Of a stretch of DNA of 10,975 nt, positions 5,990 to 10,975 are shown in pieces. The stretch spans positions 1 through 10,975 of the forward strand of contig JALVWW010000160.1 in NCBI GenBank assembly GCA_027023175.1, read 5' to 3'. The notes beneath the pieces were generated by a model that saw only the letters and a list, made by a program, of their open reading frames with translations, searched no databases and was not told where the DNA came from. This stretch comes from Campylobacterales bacterium (lineage in GTDB: Bacteria > Campylobacterota > Campylobacteria > Campylobacterales > JALSKU01). The translations under genes were made by a program, and so were the position numbers. Each line of letters opens with the position of its first letter. Within the stretch, counting starts at the first letter, position 1.

Positions 5990-6328
5990 AAGGTATGGCG
6001 ATAAGCCGGGTTTTGTCGATGGATGGTTATTCATCTAAGCTGTTACTTTGCAGTAAAGCTTTAGCGAAGAGTAATTTTATAGGACTAACCACTCTCTTCT
6101 TGCTGCGGATTGGGTTTACATAGCATCCCAAGTTGCCTTAGGATCTGGTGGTCTCTTACACCACCGTTTCACCATCACCCACTAAAAGCGGGCTGTCTGC
6201 TCTCTGTTGCACTATCCCTAGGATTGCTCCCGTCGTATGTTATACGAAATCCTGTCCTATAGCAGCCCGGACTTTCCTCCCGCCTAAACTTTTAAAAAGT
6301 ATGGGCGGGCAACCATCTGCCATACCTT
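5990..6328 (-). ncRNA. rnpB: RNase P RNA (catalytic RNA, bacterial type A-like)
   Basis: This is the ribozyme subunit of RNase P, which removes 5' leaders from tRNA precursors. On the minus strand the 5' end AAGGTATGGC (6328-6319) pairs perfectly with the 3' end GCCATACCTT (5999-5990) to form helix P1. The near-universal GAGGAAAGTCCGGGC lies at 6279-6265. AGAGACCACC lies at 6157-6148, and the 3' signature GACAAAACCCGGCTTATCG at 6017-5999. The length of about 339 nucleotides is normal. End positions are set from P1 pairing and may be off by a few bases. No clear rho-independent terminator follows; the downstream region is AT-rich without a strong stem. Confidence 0.96.
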
Positions 6329-6339
6329 GTATAATTCGA

Positions 6340-6367
6340 ATTATATCATCTTTTCTATCTATTTCAA
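6340..6367 (-). promoter_or_regulatory. rnpB sigma-70 promoter
   Basis: On the minus strand TTGAAA (6367-6362) and TATAAT (6345-6340) are separated by 16 bases, with a predicted start near 6333, just before the RNase P RNA 5' end. The -10 overlaps a perfect 16-bp palindrome, TATAATTCGAATTATA (6330-6345). This offers a second -10-like sequence (TTATAC, 6336-6331) with a start near 6325. The mature 5' end therefore needs mapping. Confidence 0.65.
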
Positions 6368-6375
6368 AATTGAAG

Positions 6376-6473
6376 GGCACCTCTAATGATAGGCACCTTA
6401 AGCTCAAATTAATAAAAAAAACAGTAAGATTTTCTTATCAATTTTTTAGTAATACTTTTAGTAATACTTTTAG
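6376..6473 (+). promoter_or_regulatory. Repeat-rich leader upstream of the RHH-putA operon; candidate operator
   Basis: Two direct-repeat sets lie in the divergent gap. GGCACCT occurs at 6376-6382 and 6392-6398 (16-bp period). TTTTAGTAATAC occurs twice head to tail (6444-6455 and 6456-6467), followed by a partial third copy that runs into the Shine-Dalgarno sequence AGGAG. Ribbon-helix-helix repressors often bind such short spaced repeats, and the first gene downstream encodes one. No convincing -35/-10 pair was found on the plus strand. A weak stem, TAAGA/TCTTA, lies at about 6425-6437. Confidence 0.4.
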
Positions 6474-6482
6474 GAGCTTATA

Positions 6483-6716
6483 ATGGCAAAGATAAAATAT
6501 TCAAACCAAATCATAAAAAGCGTTATAAGAAAAAATAAAACAAAAAGAGAAGTTGCCCAGCTTAGTATAAAGATAGATAAAAAATTGGACAATGCTTTAC
6601 AGCTTTTAAGCTCTCAACTCAACATATCAAAAAACAGACTTATCGAAGATATCCTCTATGAAAGCGGTATTATAGAAGAAGTCGAGGAGAGTTACTGTGA
6701 AAAAGTTTCCGACTAA
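6483..6716 (+). CDS. Stand-alone ribbon-helix-helix DNA-binding protein upstream of putA
   Basis: This 77-residue basic protein starts at ATG 6483, 7 bases after AGGAG. An Arg/Lys-rich N-terminus (about 1-24) precedes AQLSIKIDKKLDNALQLLSSQLNISKNRLIEDIL (about 25-58). This fits the CopG/Arc/MetJ ribbon-helix-helix pattern: a beta strand (LSIKID), helix 1, a short turn (LNIS) and helix 2 starting with K-N-R-L-I. The layout resembles the RHH domain at the N-terminus of E. coli-type PutA. It ends in an acidic tail. The next gene overlaps its end by 20 bases and putA follows, so it probably represses this operon in trans. That role is inferred from fold and position only. Confidence 0.75.
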   Translation: MAKIKYSNQIIKSVIRKNKTKREVAQLSIKIDKKLDNALQLLSSQLNISKNRLIEDILYESGIIEEVEESYCEKVSD

Positions 6717-7383
6717 ACAAAGCATCATAGACTCAACCATCCAAGGTATCATAAAAGCAAAAGACAATTTTCTTCATTGGACCAATAACAGACTTTATCT
6801 TTCGTATGCTCCTTCAAAAATGTTAAGTATTCATATCGCCCAGGAGATAGCAAAGATAAAAAATGCTCCGGAAATATTTATCGATGCCAGTGTATCGGAT
6901 ATATTAAGATGTTCTTTAAAAGATAGAAACGGTTTTTTAAATTATATGCAAAAGCATGGCATAAGCGAAGGTGTTTTTTCCATAACCCTTGATGAAAGGT
7001 TTAAGCACAAAAATGACAATGACTCAGTCTCAAAAGTTATCATATCTGTAAAAAACGGGATAAGAAACATAAAGAAAGAGTACACAAACGAAATAGAAAG
7101 AATTTGCAAGATGCTTGATAGTGACAAAGCTGACGAAAGTACACTGGAATACGGTATGCTTGCATTTTATTCTGACTTGCCGGATAATGCAAGAAAAAAA
7201 CTCCATTTAAGAATACCCGCCATCATAAACAGCTTTAATGAAACAGTCAAAAAGTATCCCAAACTGCAGTCATCTTTTGCAAGCAGTGAAATTTCACAAA
7301 TAAAAAATATAGGTGAATGGGTAGTAGGAGTATATACCATACAAAGAAAAGAAAAAGAAAATTTATTTTCAAAGGATTTATAA
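6697..7383 (+). CDS. Protein of unknown function between an RHH regulator and PutA
   Basis: This 228-residue predicted soluble protein is one I do not recognise. The start is GTG at 6697, 7 bases after GAGGAG. The next in-frame ATG would remove about 41 residues, so the GTG is preferred. No signal peptide, membrane helix, P-loop or cysteine cluster is seen. It looks mostly alpha-helical and is rich in Lys, Ile and Ser. Recognisable stretches are NRLYLSYAPSKMLSIHIAQEIAK (about 31-53) and a central basic region, ERFKHKNDNDSVSKV. It overlaps the RHH gene by 20 bases, and its stop codon shares one base with the putA start, so all three are translationally coupled. A regulatory or PutA-partner role is suggested by position alone. 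Confidence 0.85.
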   Translation: MKKFPTKQSIIDSTIQGIIKAKDNFLHWTNNRLYLSYAPSKMLSIHIAQEIAKIKNAPEIFIDASVSDILRCSLKDRNGFLNYMQKHGISEGVFSITLDERFKHKNDNDSVSKVIISVKNGIRNIKKEYTNEIERICKMLDSDKADESTLEYGMLAFYSDLPDNARKKLHLRIPAIINSFNETVKKYPKLQSSFASSEISQIKNIGEWVVGVYTIQRKEKENLFSKDL

Positions 7384-10300
7384 TGCCAAATAACGAAGCA
7401 ATTATTCAGCACTCAATTGAGTTGGCTGAAAAATGGCAGCAAAGAGCAGATGAGCTTGTAAGTGATTTTGACAAAAAATTTCATTTAAAAATGAAAAAAA
7501 TGCTCTCACATCCAAAAGATAAACTTTTGCTCATCGAGTTGATGGACCAATCTTTTAGAACAAAAAACAGTAAGCGAGTTGCTGATCAGATAGAGTATCT
7601 TTTTAACAAATACGGCATGGCTTCATTTTTTACAACAAGTGAAAGATTTTTGATATTTCTGTTTTTAAATATAGGTATTTATTTTCCTGATTTGTCAGTT
7701 CCTCTTTTTATAAACAATATAAGAGAAGACACCAAAACAGTTGTAATAAAAGGAGAAGATGAAAGCTTTAACGCCCACCTGCAAAAAAGAAAAAAAGAGG
7801 GCACAAGAGTCAATGTCAATCTCATAGGTGAAGTAGTTTTGGGTGAAGAAGAAGCAAAATCCAGAGTATCAAAATATCTTGAACTGTTAAAAAATCCCAA
7901 TGTTGACTATATATCTATAAAAATTTCTACTATTTTTTCACAAATCAACCCACTCTCATATGAAAAAACTATAGAGCATTTAGTTCAAAGACTTAGTGAA
8001 ATATTTTTGCAGGCAAAGAGATATCCGTATATAAATCGTGAAGGAAAAGAGCAAAATAAATTTATCAACCTTGATATGGAAGAGTACAGAGACTTGGCTT
8101 TGACATATCATGCCTTTACAAAAACACTGAGCAAACCTGAGTTTAAAGATTTTTATGCGGGTATTGTACTGCAGGCTTATCTGCCCGACTCTCATCTGTG
8201 GCAAAAACAGTTGATAGATTTTGCAAAAAAAAGAGTAAACGACGGCGGTAGTCCTATTAAAATACGCCTGGTAAAAGGTGCAAATATGGAGATGGAAAAA
8301 ACTGAAGCATCCCTAAAGGGGTGGCCACTTGCGCCATATGATAAAAAGATTGATACCGACAGCAACTATAAAGTTATGACCGAATATGGCATGAGAAAAG
8401 AAAATATCAAATATGTTCACTTGGGTATAGCTTCACACAATCTTTTTGAACAGGCATATGCTTATACACTTGCAAAAGAGTATGGAGTGCAAGAGTATCA
8501 CTCCATGGAGATGTTGGAGGGCATGAGTGAATCTGCCAGACTTGCCATTAAAGAGATAAGCAAAGATATGATTCTTTATGCTCCTGTTGCAAAAAAAGAG
8601 CAATTTACCAATGCAATTGCCTATTTGGTAAGAAGGCTTGATGAAAACAGTGGTAAAGAGAATTTTATAAGATACTCTTTTGGCTTAAAGGTTGGCTCAA
8701 ATGAATGGAATATGCTAAAAAACAAATTTATTGATTCGTTTAAAAACTGCAACAATCTTTTTATAGGCTCAAATAGGAAACAAGACAGACTGCATGAGAC
8801 TTGGGATGATTATAGAGAAAGCAGTTATCTTACAGGCAAGTTTAAAAATGAACCTGATACTGATTTTATTTTGACAAATAACAAAACCTGGGCTAAAGAG
8901 ATAAGAAAAAAATGGATGAAAAGTGATAACTTCAAGCCTGATATCACACCCCTGGTTGTATCAGGCAAAGCTACAATACAAAACAGAAAAATAAAAACTG
9001 TTACAGACAAATCACAACTGCCACAAACCGTAACTGTAGGCAAATTTGCTTTGGCAACTGAAAACGACCTGCATGAAGCCGTCAAGTGTGCAAAAGAAGA
9101 TAAAGATGGATGGAGAAGCCTGACTTACGAGCAAAGGCATAAGATACTGTGCAATGTTGCAAATGAAATCAGAAAAAAAAGAGGTGACCTCATAGGAGTA
9201 GCAGCTGCCGAAGTAGGAAAGGTTTTCTTTGAAAGCGATGTTGAAGTGAGTGAAGCGGTTGATTTTTTAGAATTTTATCCACATGCAAGCAGATATTTTG
9301 AAAAATTTAAAAATTTAAAATTTAAAGGAAAAGGAGTAGGTGTCGTCATACCGCCTTGGAATTTTCCCATTGCCATTCCGGCCGGTGGCATAGCTGCCGC
9401 ATTGGCTGCAGGAAACTGTGTCATACTAAAGCCTGCTAGTGCAGCAGTTTTAACTGCATATGAACTGTGTAAATGTTTTTGGGATGCCGGAGTAGGCAAA
9501 AATACTCTTCAGTTTGTTCCAACTCCCGGAGCTCTTGCAGGAGAGCATCTTATAACCAACAAAGATGTGGATTTTGTAATACTTACAGGCGGTGAAGATA
9601 CTGCTTATAAGATGCTAAAAGCAAGAGAAGATCTTTTTTTGACTGCTGAAACCGGAGGCAAAGATGCTACTATCGTTACAGCCATGAGCGACAGAGAGCA
9701 GGCTATAAAAAATGTAATCCATTCAGCTTTTTCAAACAGTGGACAAAAGTGCTCGGCCACCTCTTTGCTTATACTCGAAGAAGAAGTTTATAATGATAAC
9801 AATTTCAAATCCGCCCTTATAGATGCGGCAAAGAGCTTGAAAACAGGTTCGGTTTGGGATTTTGAAAACAAGATAGGCACCCTGGCAAATCCCATAGGAG
9901 GTAATCTTAAAAAAGCTATAGATTCACTTGAAGAGGGTGAAAGCTGGGCATTGGAGCCTGAATTTGCAAATAACAATGAATATATGTTAAAGCCTGCGAT
10001 TAGATGGGGTGTAAAAGATGGCAGCTTTTGTCATATGAACGAACTTTTCGGACCCGTACTTTCAGTTTTGAGAGCAAAAGATTTACAAGATGCCGTAAAT
10101 CTTGTAAATAAAACCGGATACGGGCTGACTTCCGGACTTGAGTCACTTGATGAAAGAGAGATAGAGTATTGGAAAGAAAATATAAAAGCCGGCAATCTCT
10201 ATATCAACAGAGGCACAACAGGTGCGATAGTTTTAAGACAGCCTTTTGGTGGTATGGGTAAATCCGCCATAGGTGCAGGCAGAAAAGTAGGTATATACAA

Positions 10301-10975
10301 TTATATAACTCAATTTATGGATATAGAAGAGACAGATAAACCGATCATAAAAGAGCATATAAACCACCAATATTTTAAGAATATTGACAAATGGATTGAA
10401 GCAGCAAACAAAGGGGTATATAATGAGTTTCTTATAGACTTTTCCAATCTCAAATCAGCACTTGCAAGTTATCTGGAAAACTATAAAAATGAATTTGGAG
10501 TAGAAAAAGATTATACACATATCAGAGGTGAAGACAATATTTTTAGATATATTCCTTTGAATAAAATTGCTTTAAGAGTCACAAAAAGTGACAGTTTATT
10601 TGATGTGCTTAGCCGGGTATTTGCAGCTCAAATATGTGGCGTAAAAGTTCATATCAGTATCGAATATGCTCAAAGCAGCACCATTAGCTTTATCTTTGAA
10701 AACAAAGATGAGATACTAAATGAGGGAGATAAAATTTTAAGAGAAACAGAAGAGGAATTTGTGAAATCTTTTAAAGATATCCAGAGAATTGTTTACTCGG
10801 ATATCAATAAAGTATCAAAATTTGTTTTCAAGCAAGCCTCAAAAGATGCAAAATTCATTATAAGACAAAAACCTTTGATGGAAGGAAGGATAGAACTTTT
10901 AAACTATATGATGGAACAAAGCATATCCCACAGTTTTCACAGATACGGTAATCTCGGTGCAAGGGCCGAAGAGTA
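7383..10975 (+). CDS. putA: Bifunctional proline dehydrogenase / L-glutamate gamma-semialdehyde dehydrogenase (near-complete, C-terminus off the right edge)
   Basis: This oxidises proline to P5C with FAD and then to glutamate with NAD+, in proline catabolism. About 1197 residues are visible from ATG 7383 (AAAGGA at 6 bases). The PRODH barrel (about 110-460) shows YLPDSH (266-271), RLVKGA (295-300) and the substrate-binding YLVRRLDEN (414-422, R417 and R418). The aldehyde dehydrogenase domain (about 540-1010) has PPWNFP (657-662), the general base E756 (TAETGGKD) and the catalytic C790 (SGQKCSAT). The C-terminal extension ends with QSISHSFHRYGNLGARAEE, close to the expected end. There is no N-terminal RHH domain; the protein starts directly with helical sequence before PRODH. 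The RHH function seems supplied by the first gene of the operon. The active-site motifs I can see look intact. Confidence 0.96.
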   Translation, partial: MPNNEAIIQHSIELAEKWQQRADELVSDFDKKFHLKMKKMLSHPKDKLLLIELMDQSFRTKNSKRVADQIEYLFNKYGMASFFTTSERFLIFLFLNIGIYFPDLSVPLFINNIREDTKTVVIKGEDESFNAHLQKRKKEGTRVNVNLIGEVVLGEEEAKSRVSKYLELLKNPNVDYISIKISTIFSQINPLSYEKTIEHLVQRLSEIFLQAKRYPYINREGKEQNKFINLDMEEYRDLALTYHAFTKTLSKPEFKDFYAGIVLQAYLPDSHLWQKQLIDFAKKRVNDGGSPIKIRLVKGANMEMEKTEASLKGWPLAPYDKKIDTDSNYKVMTEYGMRKENIKYVHLGIASHNLFEQAYAYTLAKEYGVQEYHSMEMLEGMSESARLAIKEISKDMILYAPVAKKEQFTNAIAYLVRRLDENSGKENFIRYSFGLKVGSNEWNMLKNKFIDSFKNCNNLFIGSNRKQDRLHETWDDYRESSYLTGKFKNEPDTDFILTNNKTWAKEIRKKWMKSDNFKPDITPLVVSGKATIQNRKIKTVTDKSQLPQTVTVGKFALATENDLHEAVKCAKEDKDGWRSLTYEQRHKILCNVANEIRKKRGDLIGVAAAEVGKVFFESDVEVSEAVDFLEFYPHASRYFEKFKNLKFKGKGVGVVIPPWNFPIAIPAGGIAAALAAGNCVILKPASAAVLTAYELCKCFWDAGVGKNTLQFVPTPGALAGEHLITNKDVDFVILTGGEDTAYKMLKAREDLFLTAETGGKDATIVTAMSDREQAIKNVIHSAFSNSGQKCSATSLLILEEEVYNDNNFKSALIDAAKSLKTGSVWDFENKIGTLANPIGGNLKKAIDSLEEGESWALEPEFANNNEYMLKPAIRWGVKDGSFCHMNELFGPVLSVLRAKDLQDAVNLVNKTGYGLTSGLESLDEREIEYWKENIKAGNLYINRGTTGAIVLRQPFGGMGKSAIGAGRKVGIYNYITQFMDIEETDKPIIKEHINHQYFKNIDKWIEAANKGVYNEFLIDFSNLKSALASYLENYKNEFGVEKDYTHIRGEDNIFRYIPLNKIALRVTKSDSLFDVLSRVFAAQICGVKVHISIEYAQSSTISFIFENKDEILNEGDKILRETEEEFVKSFKDIQRIVYSDINKVSKFVFKQASKDAKFIIRQKPLMEGRIELLNYMMEQSISHSFHRYGNLGARAEE

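Noticed and set aside
5976..5990. ATCAATTATATCAA next to the rnpB 3' end as a second FNR box
   Set aside because: The two half-sites are in direct, not inverted, orientation, so it does not fit an FNR/CRP palindrome.
6148..6483. Plus-strand open frame of 111 codons
   Set aside because: It lies mostly opposite the RNase P RNA gene, whose conserved elements explain the sequence. The predicted protein has no recognisable features.
6942..9976. Minus-strand frames opposite the 228-residue gene and putA
   Set aside because: The plus strand carries clear PutA catalytic motifs throughout in one unbroken frame. The minus frames are antisense shadows.
1..10975. CRISPR array, tRNA genes, prophage or intact insertion sequence
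   Set aside because: No regularly spaced repeats with unique spacers, no tRNA cloverleaf, and no transposase or integrase were found on either strand.

Overview
The window looks like chromosomal DNA from an AT-rich member of the Campylobacterota (Epsilonproteobacteria), perhaps a sulfur- or nitrate-respiring relative of Sulfurimonas. The evidence is low GC, heavy AGA/ATA/AAA codon use, a sensor kinase with an HQWKQPL H-box, and compact minus-strand operons. The assignment is inferred from gene style, not from a database match.

Minus strand, about 1-2274: a response regulator gene (899-1600) is followed 5 bases later by its partner sensor kinase (from 893, running off the left edge). The kinase has a periplasmic DUF3365-type domain with a CxxCH haem-c motif. 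Upstream is shikimate kinase (aroK).

Minus strand, about 2442-5709: a CopD-like four-helix membrane protein comes first. Next comes a probable operon: a DUF2249 protein, a 12-helix haem-copper-oxidase/NnrS-like membrane protein and a DUF59 (MIP18-type) protein. An FmdE-like protein follows after a 200-base gap. A perfect TTGATTTAAATCAA box sits at the class II spacing from an extended -10 just before the DUF2249 gene. This suggests control by an FNR/CRP-family regulator, so the cluster is probably part of anaerobic or nitrogen-oxide metabolism or defence.

Middle, about 5990-6328 (minus): the RNase P RNA gene (rnpB) with its promoter, divergent from the right-hand operon.

Plus strand, 6483 to the right edge: three overlapping genes encode a stand-alone 77-residue ribbon-helix-helix protein, a 228-residue protein I do not recognise, and a nearly complete bifunctional proline utilisation protein PutA. 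This PutA lacks its own DNA-binding domain. The arrangement suggests a split version of the PutA autorepressor with an extra unknown partner. It is the most interesting gene-level feature here.

The gaps between minus-strand genes carry several structured repeats. One is a 60-bp element with 15-bp terminal inverted repeats (1681-1740). A second is a 159-bp relative of it carrying an extra 100 bp bounded by an 11-bp direct repeat (5727-5885). A third, unrelated 137-bp element has 27-bp inverted ends (3094-3230). There are also two copies of a short CTAATCACGA...GTTAC repeat. I see no tRNA, CRISPR array, intact transposase or phage gene.
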